A DNA stretch of 64,000 bases from Hymenopus coronatus (GCA_030762935.1 CM060900.1:286520784-286584783); one strand, 5' to 3'; shown: positions 1-12,046, counted from the first letter of the stretch. Numbers and translations: made by a program. The notes: generated by a model from the letters alone, not told the origin.

Positions 1-357
1 CATTTCTGCATCACCGAAACGGAGCTCCTGAAGAAGGTTATGGCCATCTCCATACTGTATTCACCATTTAAAAATGTCTCTTACTCCACATCTTTGTACT
101 CTCTTTCTTTTCATTTTGTTAGAAAAACATATCCACTGAGTAGAAATAATATACTTGCAATATCCGCCATGTCTGCCGAGGTGACGGGCACAGAAGCCAA
201 CTAATCAGATTCATTCCCATTACGTTAATTTAAGTCGATCGTAATGGACCTTCCAGTTTAGCGATATTTCTTACTTCACGTTACGTCCCGTCATGTCAAG
301 TTACATTAAGTAAAGTTCATTGTAATCCCAGCATGAGCCATTAGTTACACTTACAAC

Positions 358-1225
358 CTACAACATTGCCGTACCTCTAATGAACTCTTTGTATCCATGC
401 TTTCCATAGTGAGGTATCATACTTTCATCAATTGCATGATTTTGCTCATGTGATCCATAACCCCTGAAGCGAACATTTATTTCATCCAGGAGTGGGCGGA
501 CTTTTGCAAAACAAATACTTTTGTCCAAATCATCATTATTGCAGACATGGAAGTTTGAGAAGATGAAATCAAATTTATCTCCAGACATACCATTAGAGGC
601 CAAGCCATTGTAGGAATCCTTTTCAATTTGCCAATAGATTCTTCTTCATGGTAAAACTACATAACCACTTAGAAGGAGTACTCCGATGAAAGTTGTTATT
701 TGGTCTGGAGTGCAATCCCCTGTTTTATTTCTCTTTGCTGCATACTCATTTGTATATCGAGTTATGTCAATAACTGGCTTATCAAAAAAGTAATTGAAAT
801 ATTCCAATGGCCTTTTACTGACTCCAGTATAATATTGTACATAAGAGGTCATTGTACTGCAAATACTGGCAGATCATTTTGCTTCCAATTCCTTGAAAAT
901 CTATTTGCTTCACAGTCTCAGATTAATTATGAAGACGCTTTCAAGCACGTGAACAAGAGTCAAAAGTTTGTAAAGATGATCCTGATACAGATACATCATT
1001 GTTTTCAGTACGATTTGCTGCAGGTTTGTATTTTTTATTTAATTCAGCATTACTGTTCAGCTGGCTAGCTAGTATATTATCAATATTTGGGGGATCTTCA
1101 GTACCAGAATTCTCATCAGTTACATCTTCATTAGCATTTAATGGAGACATTAATGCTACATCTATTCCAGATTCAGATATGTTGTCATCTTCACATGATT
1201 TTATCATTTCAAGAAGTTCATGCAA
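358..1225 (-). pseudogene. piggyBac-type transposase remnant (copy 1)
   Basis: Three pieces in different frames read in transposase order on the minus strand. An acidic Asp/Glu/Asn-rich N-terminus lies at 1225-941, the start of the catalytic fold at 852-646 (RYTNEYA, then TTFIGVLLLSGY), and the block at 603-358 carries DESMIPHYGKHGYKEFIRG, the piggyBac signature around the first catalytic Asp. PiggyBac transposases (DDE_Tnp_1_7 fold, about 500-600 aa) cut and paste at TTAA. Frames shift between pieces and the C-terminal half is missing. Positions 1-120 (minus) weakly resemble the later NLL-type block, so the element may continue past the window edge. No terminal repeats were identified. Family call firm, activity excluded. 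Confidence 0.85.
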
Positions 1226-2224
1226 TGTGACTTTCTTCCTAAAAACAGAAAATGAAGATACATGCTTGATGTCATATCATCCTAACATCCTTCTGGAAGG
1301 TTACTTAAAAATTGTTATGAATATTTGCCTGCCTTATAAGGCTAGGTCTTGGCTTTAACTTTTAGTAAGAGAAGCACTCATTCTTGAGTAATATTCTGAA
1401 ATTCAGAAGTTTTTATGTAATCATTATAGAAATATATTTACCCATTAATAGACAGGGCGATGCAATCATTCATTGTTTTCAACAGTGAAAGTTCAAAGTA
1501 CTATTCACTCACAGTTTTACAACCAACAAGGAATTCTTATATTGTCTTGAAGTGCCAACTATCCTTTATCATCTGTTAGGAACAGCCAATAATAAAACTT
1601 AAAATATCCTTCATTGTACAACAAAACTTCCCTGCATGTCATGAATCCTGGAAGGATGTTAGGATTATCTGGGTTAAATTTCTAAATTTACAAGAGGCAT
1701 CCATAAACTTTACCATTAAATTTGGAAAAATGTGCTATATATATTCTATACCTCAGATCTGATAGCAATGCCATACTAAAATTTGACACAGACACACGCA
1801 CTGACAACTACATGAAGACCAGCAGTTCAAACTGTATGATGAATCTGATTGATAAATCTAGCTTTAGAAGAAACATAATACAAGCACAAAAAATAACAAT
1901 ACAGTAACAGTAGCAGCTACGGTTTGTTGACCCATAGACATGATACACATGTATCAGGCTTCATCATGTTTCATTTTTATATAGAGGTACATAATGAAAT
2001 TATTAACATTTACATTATTACTCTACATTACACTCTATAATATACTATTAATTAAATATTTACAATGTTGCAAGGATATATTTTCTTTTTCTTGCCACAC
2101 AAAATTACAATGTATTATTTACAAATTTACATATCACTTATACTAAGCACTACCTAAACTTATATAAAATATTAAAACTTTTCTATTCTATATAGACTCT
2201 TATTTACTAGATATCGTCGGTGTT
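1226..2224. other. AT-rich gap with one short inverted repeat
   Basis: No coding similarity seen. The only structure is an imperfect inverted repeat, ATCCTAACATCCTT at 1279-1292 and its reverse complement at 1654-1667, enclosing about 390 bp. It could be the ends of a small nonautonomous element or the 5' part of the neighbouring piggyBac copy. Confidence 0.4.
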
Positions 2225-2460
2225 CTGGTAGAAATCATAAAGTCCAAAATCCGTGTTTTGACATACAGCAATTTTAAAGTTTGGCTTAGTCCTAAACATT
2301 CATTATCGCATTATTCTAAACTTCAAACAAATTTTAAATATATGTACATTTTTTAGTCATTGCTTTAAATATAATTTTAAACTTTTTTTTTTCCATATAT
2401 AGCTGTAACGTTCCTTAAAATTTCCAAAATATTGGACTAAGTGACTTCTACCAGAAGAGT
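2225..2460. repeat. hairpin MITE candidate
   Basis: The left end (TTCTGGTAGAAATCATAAAG at about 2230) is repeated inverted at the right end (about 2436-2456, reverse complement TTCTGGTAGAAGTCACTTAG). The interior is AT-rich with no ORF. About 235 bp with terminal inverted repeats fits a miniature inverted-repeat element. No convincing target duplication was seen, so the superfamily is unassigned. Confidence 0.45.
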
Positions 2461-3131
2461 AAAAGTCAGTATAAAGGAGATACGTAGTCCACTGCATTAT
2501 AAAATAAAGAGTTTGTTATTTTATTATAGATTTATTAGCTATTGTCTAATGTTTTACAATTCTTATTTTCCAACACGTTAGTAACCTAACAAAATAAATG
2601 TGTTTTTCAGTGCACGGATAAAGAAAATGCAGGTATAAAAGGATTTGCATCAATTTGCAATCACATTTGAGGTTGGACATAGTCTATGATTACTTTCTGA
2701 AATTGAAAACTTTAATATAAATCATTTGATTACTTTTAAAAAATTAAAAACGTAATATAGTTTATAATAACATAAAAACAAGTAAAGTATAATACTCCTC
2801 ATTCAGATATAGAAAAAGGAATAGGTATTTCAGAAATCCAAGGCTCTCATTTTCATATCTGTAACATTTTATTCTCAAACAGGAATAATCCTTTTTGTTG
2901 TTGCAGAAGTATTTTTCTTCGTATCATTTTTCTGAACATTTTATCACAAAATCTTGTAAAAAATGGAAATAATAAAAATCAATTTAAAGGTATTATTTGT
3001 GGAGTAAAGAAGTATTAATTTATTAATAATTTAACAGTTTACTCTCTTCTCTTTGCTGACCATAATTTTGTTACACAGAATTTCTCTAGACAGGCCTGAG
3101 AAACCAATAACGTCATCAAACATAATCTCTT
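2461..3131. other. AT-rich gap, nothing recognised
   Basis: No coding similarity, tandem repeat or clear terminal repeat was seen. Confidence 0.5.
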
Positions 3132-3990
3132 TCAGATTATAGGTGCAGCATTCTTCCTTTTCCTTGTGAAATGAACAGATCGAAAGATATTTAGACAGTC
3201 ATGCATAGTGAAAACAGAAGACACTGCATACTGTTCACATTCCATTATACAATGACCAGACTCGAGGAAACTTTGTTCAATAAAAAATGTTAGTAGTCTG
3301 AACAACATTATAATAAAAGGGCAGCAATATATTGGTTTCGATTTTGAACCACCACAAGTATCCAGAGAAAGAGATGCTTCATTACTGTTTGTAGCAGACA
3401 GGTAAGAAAGAGGTGGCAACTTCAATTCGTGTCAGGTGAAGCTCCCTCATACTTGGTTAAGTTGCAGGTACATCTCGCCAACTTCACTACTTGGGATTTG
3501 TAACACACTCTGTAGGTCGAAAATTACTGACACAAACATCACTTCCTTGCAAGCCCTTGCTTTGTCAATTGCTTTGGTCTGGTTGGCTTCTTTTTCCATT
3601 TGCTTATGATTTAGATACTTGGACCCCAGTTCTTTATTTTCTTCCCCTTGAACAGCTTCAAATCTGATGCTAAATGAGCACTTTTTAGACTTAAAAAGGA
3701 GTAGTTATAATCCTGGCAAAAAAATCATTTGTATGTTGTCAGACTTGCAGCCTTCTGATTCATTTCTTTACATTCTTGTTCATAAAGAAGGTGCATCTTA
3801 GAGAGTACCTGATACATTTATTTTCTCATAAGCTTTGTTTAATGGTCCATTATTGATACAAAGTGTATTTAGGAAAAGCATTACTTTTCTTTGTGCTCCA
3901 TTTTCCTTGAAAAAGAATCTTTTTGCACTCATTCTTTCTTTTCCACCTTTTCTAGATATTTGGCACTGCGGCAACAAATTTTGATCCGTT
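3132..3990 (-). pseudogene. DUF7869-like DDE-type transposase remnant (lineage A)
   Basis: Read right to left, broken frames give an upstream block with VMLFLNTLCINNGPLNKAYE, then SIRFEAVQGEENKELGSKYL, then HKQMEKEANQTKAIDKARAC followed by SVIFDLQSVLQIPSSEVGEM. The last ORF (3425-3132) holds SLDTCGGSKSK and FLESGHCIMECE. This is the order of an arthropod family often annotated as DUF7869-containing: Cys-rich N-terminus, FDLQ.VL.P block, D-CGGQN-like block, and a GH.xMECD block. Spacing of D, D and E/D suggests an RNase H-like DDE nuclease (inference). At least one stop and two frame changes occur. Same superfamily, different lineage, as the gene at 28009-29540. Confidence 0.65.
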
Positions 3991-4104
3991 TTAACATAAA
4001 ATCATTTTGCCTAATATAATCACCTACAACCCAGTATAGATGTTTGTCCTCCCTCTTTTAGGAAAAATTGTACAGCATTTAAACTGACAGTTGCAACTAA
4101 TTTC

Positions 4105-4935
4105 CTTAGGTATTCATGCATTATGGTCTCCATATTTTGAAATATATGTCTGTCCATAGTTTCGCAGTTTATTTTATCATTATTAAAATCTGGACATCTA
4201 TTTCCAACACATGCTTCACTTGGTCATGGTGTAGATGGAGTACCCTGGACGCGCGTTTCCACAACTTTCGTTATCATGCTCTTGCAGTTTGCAGACATCT
4301 GAGGAAGTTGGACAACCTCAGCATCTAATATAGGCATCTAACCAATAGTAGTGGCTTCTGGTGGTAGAAGTAGGACATCATTGACAACTGCCTTCTTCTT
4401 TCTAGTCCTTGGTGACCTCTGGTGGGACATCTTGGAACTGTTTGCTGGTTTTGAGTCTACAGCTTGACTTTCAATTGGTTTTTTGTACAAATTTTAAAAT
4501 GACATCTGCCGGTGGTATCTCAAAATTGACTACATTACTACAATTACTATGTATGAAAATTTTTTCCCAAATATCTAACTCTGAAGGAGAAGTAATGGCT
4601 TTCAGTAATTTTATTTCCTGCCCAATTTCATGGGTGGTACTCCAAAAATGGTTGGTACTCCAAAAATGGTTGGCTACTGCTGGTTTATCCAACTGTTTTA
4701 ATTTAATATTTCTCTGGTGTTCTTTAAGACAAACTTTTAAGCTTTTCTTTGTTCTACCAATGTAAACTTTTTCACAATCATTGCAGTTAATTTGATAGAT
4801 GCCAGATTTGTTTAACTTATTAACTGTTTTATCAAGTGGTTTATTTAACATCTTCTTTAAATTAAATCTGTTGCAAGGGGCAAGTGTTATATTGTATTTA
4901 TCAAATAATTTTTTAAATTTTGGAAACAATTTTGG
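4105..4935 (-). pseudogene. Penelope-like element, C-terminal GIY-YIG endonuclease and 3' region
   Basis: The ORF at 4929-4471 contains SGIYQINCNDCEKVYIGRTK, then LKEHQRNIKLKQ and VANHFWSTNH. GIY, YIG and the Arg are all present. This is the GIY-YIG domain that follows the reverse transcriptase in Penelope-like retroelements, where it nicks the target. The RT domain is absent: homology stops at about 4935 where an I/Jockey-like element begins. Sequence at 4105-4400 reads GNARPGYSIYTMTK in one minus frame and is probably the Penelope 3' end. An 18 bp in-frame duplication sits in the domain (separate entry). Confidence 0.8.
4636..4671. repeat. 18 bp in-frame tandem duplication in the GIY-YIG domain
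   Basis: GGTACTCCAAAAATGGTT occurs twice back to back (4636-4653 and 4654-4671). On the minus strand this duplicates the residues around NHFWST without breaking the frame. Confidence 0.9.
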
Positions 4936-7900
4936 ACTCTTCTAGGGAGAGAGAAGGTCGGCGACCATCTGCACTGATCAGCACGTCTAATCGGTTCAAG
5001 GTTCTCGAACTGAAATTCTCTATTGGAAAGAGGACCTCCCCCGTGGAAAAAATTGACCAGGAGGATTCTGTTCTCCCTGCCAGATGACCAGTGCATAAGT
5101 GGCAGGATCGTGCTCCGGAAAAAAGTGTTTGTCCGACGGCCAAGAATAATAAACTAAATCGACCAGCACAGCCGAATATGCAGAAACACTTTTTCATTTA
5201 ACTCTTATCCTGTATAATTGCCCATGGCTATTCTACAGTGGAACATACGTGGAATTAGATCACATCAACCAGAGCTTAAAGTTGTTGCTCCACAAGAATC
5301 AGCCTTTGGTCGTATGCTTGCAAGGTATCAAGCTCCGTCCCCAAGACCATGTTACAATAAGCAGTGCCCTTCTATCCGTGTGATTTATCACCGGCAGACA
5401 GTGTTCCTGCACATGGGGCACCATGATTCTTATCAGAAATGATGTCTTCACTGAATCTGTACCCATACACTCTGACATACAGTCCATCGCTCTACGACTA
5501 AGCTCCCCTCTATTAGCTTCTACATTTGCAGTATCTATGTGCTCCCATCTGATTACCTCTCGTGCACTGATTTAGAGGACTTTGTATCCCAGCTACCAAC
5601 TCCTCTTCTGTTGGTGGGGGACATAAATGCCCACCATCCTCTTTGGAGCTCTCCTTGGGCTTGTACGAGAGGTCAAGTTATCGCCGAATTCTTGCATAAT
5701 ATCAAGCAATCTCTCCTGAACACCGGAGAGCTATATTTTTTTCTGCTGCCTTCAATAGTTTTTCTCATTTAAATATAGCAGTTTGTTCTCCACAGTTGGC
5801 AGTTTCCTTACAGTGGAATATCATCTCTGACTTACATTCAAGCGACCACTTTCCTATTCGTATTTGTCTCTTAGAACAGGATGTATGTTCCATACGTTTA
5901 CTTAGATGGCACCTAGATCTGGCCAACTTGAACCTTTATTCCAGCCTAACCATTTTACACTACAATGAGTACGACTCGGTGGATATTTTAGTCCAACACC
6001 TCACCGAGACAATTATTATTATTATTTCCGCTTCTGAGCTTTCTATTCCGCAGTTCACTGGACATCTCCGTTGATTACCTGTTCCTTGGTGGACAGATGC
6101 CTGCCGGGATGTTATTTGTGCTCGCAGACGTGCTTTCCAGCGTTGCCCTACTTTGGATAATCTTACAAAAAATAAAATGCGGCATCCCCAATCTAGACGA
6201 ATTATTAAGGATAGCAAGAAGACATCATGGAGTAACTCTGTAGCATCTTTTAATCGACATACCCCTTCCTCTGTCGTATGGGATAAGTTATGGCGTGTAG
6301 TCGGAAAAGCGACCCATATGCCAATAGCTGGTCTGAAGACAACTACAGGCCCTGTGATTGATATATTTGACGTGGATAACACCCTTGGCAGAGCTTTCGC
6401 AGAAGTGTCTAGCTCCGAGAGCTATTCCCCTGAGTTTCTTCCAGTTAAGGATCAGGTTGAATCTCAAAGTTTTGCCTTCCGTTCTGGTAACCTTGAAGAC
6501 TACAATCGTCATTTCACCATGGTGGAGCTGGACAATGTAATCTCATTTTTGCGAAACTCTGCGGCAGGTCCAGATGGCATCCACGTCCAAATGTTACAGC
6601 ATCTGTCTCCCGAAGGTAAGGCTTTCCTTCTCGAAGTCTATAATCGTGTCTGGATTGATGTCACTTTTCAAATTAAATGGCGGGAGGCCACCATCATTCC
6701 TATTTTGTAACCCGAAAAGCACCGTCCACTTCCTTCCAGTTACCGTCCTATCTCCCTCACCAGTTGCGTATGTAAGGTGATGGAACATATGATCAATGGT
6801 CGGTTGGTGTGGTGGTTGGAATCCCACAATCTTCTAACTAACATTCAGTGTGGTTTTCGCCGGGCTCGTTCAGCAACTGACCACCTTGTTTCGCTCTCAA
6901 CTAAGATCATGGACGGGTTTCTTAAGAACAGCCAACAGTTTGGATATTTTGTGACCTCAAGAAGGCCAATGGTACGTGTTGGCGAGCAGGGATACTACGC
7001 TCTCTCCACAATTAGGACATACGTGGCTACCTTCTGTTGTTCATTCAGAAGTTTATGCGGGACCGCGTTTTTCGAGTAAGGATCGGCTCTTTTCTAACCA
7101 TTTTATTCAGGAGAACGGTGTGCCGCAGGGTTCAGTATTAAGCGTGACACTATTTGCTATAGCGATTAATTCCATATCGCAATGTGTTCTCACAGGTCTC
7201 TCATCCTCTTTATTCGTGGACGACTTCTGTACTTCTCAGCGAACACCGTTTTTGGAACGCCGTTTCCAGCGGTGTTTGGATAACCTCTATGATTGGAGCT
7301 CGAAAAACGGCTTTCGCTTTTCACCTGAGAAGACCGTCTGCGTTAACTACAGGCGTCGTAGGTGGCGAGTGGCACTTACTCTTCAACTTGGGCCAGATTT
7401 ACTTCCCTTCGCAGATGGGGTGAGATTCCTGGGGTTGGTTTTCGATCAGAAACTATCCTGGTCAACACACATAGCACAGTTAAAAGCGTGGTGTGACCGC
7501 TATCTTAATATTTTGTGGATATTAATTGGCAAATCTTGGGAGCAGATCGAACAGTACTGCTGCGTCTTTATCCAGCTCTGATCCGATCTGCACGACCATC
7601 TGTGCTTAGACGATTAGACACTGTCCATAATCTGGACATCCGTGTAGCAGTTGGGGCTTTTCCAACCAGCCCAGTTCTTAGCCTCTACGCCGAATCGGCA
7701 GAACCCCATCTGCAGTGTCGGCGTGATGTCCTGCTAGGTAATTATGGCTGTGGGCTCATTTACATGCGTTCGCATCCAAAGTTTTTCCCTCTTTTTCTGC
7801 ACCAAGCTGGACGAACGTTATTGATACCTTTTCCCTAGTCCATGGCCTGTTTCCGTTTCCGAGAACTACTTCGGAAACACGACATTGAGATGCCCAGCAT

Positions 7901-9144
7901 GCTTCCTATGGGGGAGAGGGTACTCCCACCCTCATTACCTGCTACATCCCATGTAGATCTTGGGATGACGGCCTACGCGAAATCTACGATGCCTGAATTT
8001 AGTATCCATTCTTGTTTTTTGGAATTTTTATCCCAGTACAGTGCCCGCATTTTTATCTACATCGATAGTAGTAAGTGTAATGATGGTGTTGGATGTGCAT
8101 TTGTTCACGATAGCAACCCTTTTACCTTCGGTTTGCATCGTAGCACATTTGTATATACTGCTGAGCTGTATGCCATATATCGCGCCATGCTTTATGTTCG
8201 CCTTTAACATTTGGGTGACAGCCTTATTATGAGTGATTCCCTTAGTGCACTTCAGAACCTTCGCGAGCTGTACAATTACCATCTTATCATGCAGCGCATT
8301 CAGGATGCCCTCCACATGTTGGCGTTAATGTGGAGTGTGCATGGATCCCTGGTCACGTTGGCTTGCCGGGGAACGAAGTGGCGGATGTGGCAGCTAAGAC
8401 AGAAGCAATGGCACCCAGTACTATTTTACCGTTTGGGACATTTGCGGACTTCACGCTTTGTGCGGAGAGCGGTGCTTTCTTGCTGGCATGCAGAGTGGTC
8501 GTCTCTCTACGCTAACGAGCTTCGGGAGGTGAAGGCCTTTTCTCGTGTAGCCCGTTGGGAGGAGGTGATACTGGCTCGGCTAAGAATCGGTCACTATATT
8601 TTTACTCATAGTCATCTTTTTACGCGGGAACCGACACCTATCTGACGGCTTTGTGGAGTAGCATTGTCGGTCCGGCATGTGCTGCTAGAGTGCACCGCTT
8701 TAGCAGCACTTTCTTCATCACTACACCTGCCGGCCTCCCTCGCAGAGGTGCTTGCAGACAACCCCAAAGCGGTAGATACGGTTTTTACCTTTTTATCAAA
8801 ACTGGCGTTCCGATTAAGTATTTAGTTTTAGTTTTCTCCCGCTATAGTTCTTGAAACGTTAGTTACAGGTTTGAATATTTAAATCTTTTAACGCTTGTAA
8901 CCTGAGGATTTGGTTTTAGCTTTTATTTTAGTGTTTTTATATTCACTTTTACGCACGTTTTAGTTTCATCTGTGGCATTTATTGCCGTCATTTTTCATTG
9001 CTGTTTTAATCCACAAGATTCTTATTTTATTGTTTCTTTTTATATGTCTTTTAACCCCTGGTGTTTGATGTCTTTTGTTTTATTGGGGCACTTATGACCT
9101 TAGATGTTAAGTGCCCTTAATTACTATTCATCATCATCATCATC
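4936..9144 (+). mobile_element. I/Jockey-like non-LTR retrotransposon, copy 1 (5'-truncated)
   Basis: Aligning by eye with the fuller copy at 45890-51696 shows the same order: end of ORF1 (4936-5200), ORF2 with AP-type endonuclease, reverse transcriptase and RNase H, a 3' UTR from about 8860, and a CAT-repeat tail at 9129-9144. The 5' UTR and most of ORF1 are missing, as expected from incomplete target-primed reverse transcription. The 5' junction falls against the Penelope remnant at about 4930-4940. The conserved 3' end (AAGTGCCCTTAAT then CAT repeats) recurs in the other copies. No target duplication was found. Confidence 0.85.
5218..8854 (+). pseudogene. ORF2 (endonuclease-RT-RNase H) of I/Jockey-like copy 1
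   Basis: The endonuclease starts with ILQWNIRGIRSHQPEL and retains GDINAHHPLW and SSDHFPI, the metal-binding and catalytic blocks. The RT region reads SAAGPDGIHVQMLQHLS, SYRPISLTSCVCKVMEHM, GFRRARSATDH, ENGVPQGSVLS and LFVDDF, the last being the polymerase active site. The RNase H region carries YIDSSKCNDGVGCAFV, TAELYAI, MSDSLSAL and WIPGHVGLPGNEVADVAAK, so all four acidic/His blocks are visible. A C-terminal segment (about 8550-8760) resembles the Cys/His tail of these proteins. Many frameshifts and stops make it inactive. The linker before RNase H has only a T6 run at 8015-8020, unlike the long runs in the two relatives. Confidence 0.9.
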
Positions 9145-9984
9145 TTGATGCCTGGATTTATGCCCATGTGGTCAAAGGCACAATAGGAGTAGCCAACCTA
9201 TCAAACCAAGGTTCATGAGATTGAGTCCAATCAAAATGCACGTTCTGCATTAAAAAAAAAATGTAGTTAATGATGGGGAGGGCCCAAATAAAGCAATCAA
9301 TATGATGGCATTGTTGGATGCTGACAGGTTTCGATTGAATGCAGATAAATTTACTTTCCCATTTTATTCTATATATATATGATTCACTCATACCATTATA
9401 AGATCAGATAATACTGCTGCTATCATGTGTCTGAATAGCTGTGTGGTGTAAGGCATGGTTTGTGATGAGTTGACAATAGTGGGTCTTCATATTTATTCAG
9501 CCAGTGTGTTTAAATACATCACATCATTATTAGTGGAATTGAACCTTGGACTGCATGCATTGCTGACTTTGTATATGGTTGATGTACTGGGCAGTGCAAA
9601 ACTGTTTTTCACCTGGACATTGTGTGCATTCTTTTTACACAAGATGGAAGTGACCACCATTCACAGAATTTGGAAGGTTGAGTGTTATTTCTGACCTGGA
9701 AGAACACCTTGCCTATCAGTATATAAATGCTGTGTTTGCAAGTATACCAGATGCAAGCAAAATGTTCCAAATGTAAATATTGGAAAGGTACAATACAAGT
9801 CGCATTTCGCTAAGGTGATATCAAAACAGTTAACATCTGCCCCTTCTAACCATCATTCTCTAGTCCTCTACAAGTGGCAGTGCATGATAAATGCACTACT
9901 AATATTGACATCATGCATGCATAAATGACTGGTGGCAAAGTCCGAATAAATCTGAAGACCTCTATATATATATATATTCTTTTC
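9145..9984. other. gap, no gene recognised; TA-rich microsatellite at its end
   Basis: Short ORFs are present but none resembles a known family. A (TA)n tract lies at about 9963-9976. Confidence 0.5.
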
Positions 9985-10197
9985 TTTTAATTTTTTTAGC
10001 CCCTCACCTCCATTATTGGGTGTCCTTAAATGGGTTAAAGGTCACTATCCAATCACACAATACATAAAGTCTTAAAAGTCTGATAAAATCTTAAAGTGTA
10101 TAGTTGTAAATCGGAATCAAACTCAGAAAATACAATGGCTTGACCAGAGTTCTTCAACTCTGTGTCAGTGCTTATTCTAGTTGAGCTGCCATGGCAA
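9985..10197 (-). repeat. tRNA-headed SINE-like sequence with A-rich tail
   Basis: Read on the minus strand from 10197, GGCAGCTCAACTAGAATAAG resembles a Pol III A box region, and GAGTTTGATTCC about 60 bases on resembles a B box. An unrelated body follows, ending in an A-rich tail (AAAAAAATTAAAAGAAAAG) next to a TA microsatellite. That is the layout of a tRNA-derived SINE. Family unknown and no second copy seen in the window. Confidence 0.45.
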
Positions 10198-10449
10198 AAC
10201 ACCTGTACATGCATTAAATCTTTTAATCTGATTCCCAGTAAAGTAAACCTTCAGGGCAATCTCAAGAAGTAGAGGTGTCATACCTTAAAGCAATTTGGCA
10301 GTTTTGAAAGCATTTTAAATTTCCAAGCTTTATAGTTAGTCACAATACTGTAAGTCACCCTGTAGGTGTGATATCCTGAATATTTGAGATTACTTTGAAG
10401 GATCAGTGAGATACTTGATTCAGTGAGAAGTTATAATGTGCAAAAATTG

Positions 10450-10530
10450 TAACTTGCATTGGTAGCTCAAGTGGTAAGAGCATTGCTGAAGAACCATGGT
10501 TTGAGTCCCAGCAGTGGGATTGAATTAACT
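10450..10530 (+). repeat. tRNA-like sequence, probable SINE head
   Basis: GGTAGCTCAAGTGGTAAGAG (A box-like) and GGTTTGAGTCCC (B box-like) are spaced as in a tRNA. A canonical acceptor stem is not evident, so a SINE head is more likely than a functional tRNA gene. The body may extend towards 10680. Confidence 0.4.
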
Positions 10531-10680
10531 ATCTTGTCCCTACACACAGCTAGTGTGAAGGCACTATTGCCTAAAAGGGATATTGTTCCTATAAAAAATA
10601 CCTGCCATCTAAAGGATCATCTGCTTGGATTGTGACTATTAATATATAATTGGGAAGACAAACAGAGATCTTGAAACTCA

Positions 10681-11589
10681 TCTTAAACAACATTTTTGAA
10701 ACACTGTAAATAAAGAAACAGAAAAGTAAGCAATACAAGCCCATTTCTAAAACATATACCAGCATTAGCTGAAATATAACAGCATAAATTGGTAAATACT
10801 GTGATATATCTCAACACGTGGGAGAAGATTTACATTGAGAACTTCAAAGACAATGTTATGAATGTGCATATCATAGAAGAAAACAAAGTCTAAAAATGTA
10901 ACAAGCTTCCACCAGAAAAAAATCAGTGTTTCCATACTAGATATTCACCTATAGTTGGTATTCAAAAAATAACTGATGTGCACAGTAGTATCCAAAACAA
11001 TGGAAATAATTGAAATAGGAAGAGTGATTAAAGTAACTTTGTTTCCAATTTATTACAACATGCATCAATTTGATCTTGTACTATAGCACTGTAAGCTAGA
11101 GCATATACTTCTGGGTTCCAGCCATAGAATGCACCCAGATGTGATCGATCCCATCCACAGGAGTGTGGATTTTAAGCCTCTCATGTGGGACCAGTGCCGA
11201 CTCAGTATTGTGAGGAAATTGACAAAATGAATATGTAGATATTGAACACTAGCTTATTGAGCAGTTTTCATAATTACCTCATCATCTGTGCTGACAGCAG
11301 GAAATAATGGACACGATTGTTCCTTAAAAATATGGAAAGAAATATGCATGTTGGCTCTATTATGCATGGCATGTTTGGAAGTACAATATTTGCCTACAAT
11401 TTCTAAGAGAAAATTTGCAATGCATGACTTTTGTATACAGCACAGTTAAAAGAACACATAAGTGCATAGTGGCACTGGGATTTAGAGTTGGAGCATTAAT
11501 ATGCCAATACACACTGCATATTTTAGAGAGAGTCCACAATACAAAATTATACTTAAATCATGCTAATCTCTTTTGTTTTCCCTTCATAC
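10681..11589. other. gap, nothing recognised
   Basis: AT-rich sequence with no coding similarity before the gypsy LTR begins. Confidence 0.5.
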
Positions 11590-12028
11590 TGTGATCAGCC
11601 TTGCCGGCCATATGTAGAGTAGCTTGCTTCAAAGGTCATAGCTGATTGTTGCCATTCACCCATTGGCTTCCTTTCATTAGCTAATGCTTTGCTACACCTG
11701 CATGAGTGAATATGTGTGCAGTCAGCAAGCTGTTTACATGGATACATCTGTGAGTCACCTGCAGTGATTTGAAGGTGCAGTTATGGGCACTACTTCTGGA
11801 AATTTCTTTCATATGATCAACAGGTATAGAAACACAAACTGGTCCAGACAGTCTGTTTCAATTGGAAGTTCGGAGTATGCAGTTGTAGCCACAGCAACAT
11901 TGAAAGAAAACTTTGTGACAAAATTTCTGCGAAAGCATCAAATAAAAATGTTTATTTGTAAACAGTTTTATGATTGTAATCAGTTGGAGAAATGGAGTTG
12001 TTGAATAATAAAGAGCAGTTTTGTTACA
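11590..12028 (+). repeat. 5' LTR of gypsy copy A
   Basis: Begins TGTGATCAGCC and ends TTACA just before a primer-binding-like site. Start and end were set by comparison with the LTR at 54639-55093, which begins TGTGACTATGCC and ends CATCACA. An AATAAA-like signal at 12005-12012 precedes the end. Confidence 0.75.
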
Positions 12029-12046
12029 CTGGTGTCAGGAGTGAAT
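12029..12046 (+). promoter_or_regulatory. putative primer binding site of gypsy copy A
   Basis: CTGGTGTCAGGAGTG directly follows the LTR. The sister fragment has CTGGTGTCGGGAGTTGG at the same place (55094 on), so the site is conserved in the family. The priming tRNA was not identified. Confidence 0.55.

Noticed and set aside
1279..1667. 14 bp inverted repeat as piggyBac termini
   Set aside because: No TTAA at the edges and the distance to the transposase does not fit a clean element end, so it is left as an unexplained inverted repeat.
4345..4380. TTCTGGTGGTAGAAGTAGGAC, resembling the MITE end at 2230
   Set aside because: It is in the same orientation, has an extra GGT, and lies in Penelope 3' sequence. 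Chance similarity is likelier than a terminal repeat.
11090..11140. GGGTTCCAGCC resembling a Pol III B box
   Set aside because: No A box at the proper distance and no SINE body or tail.
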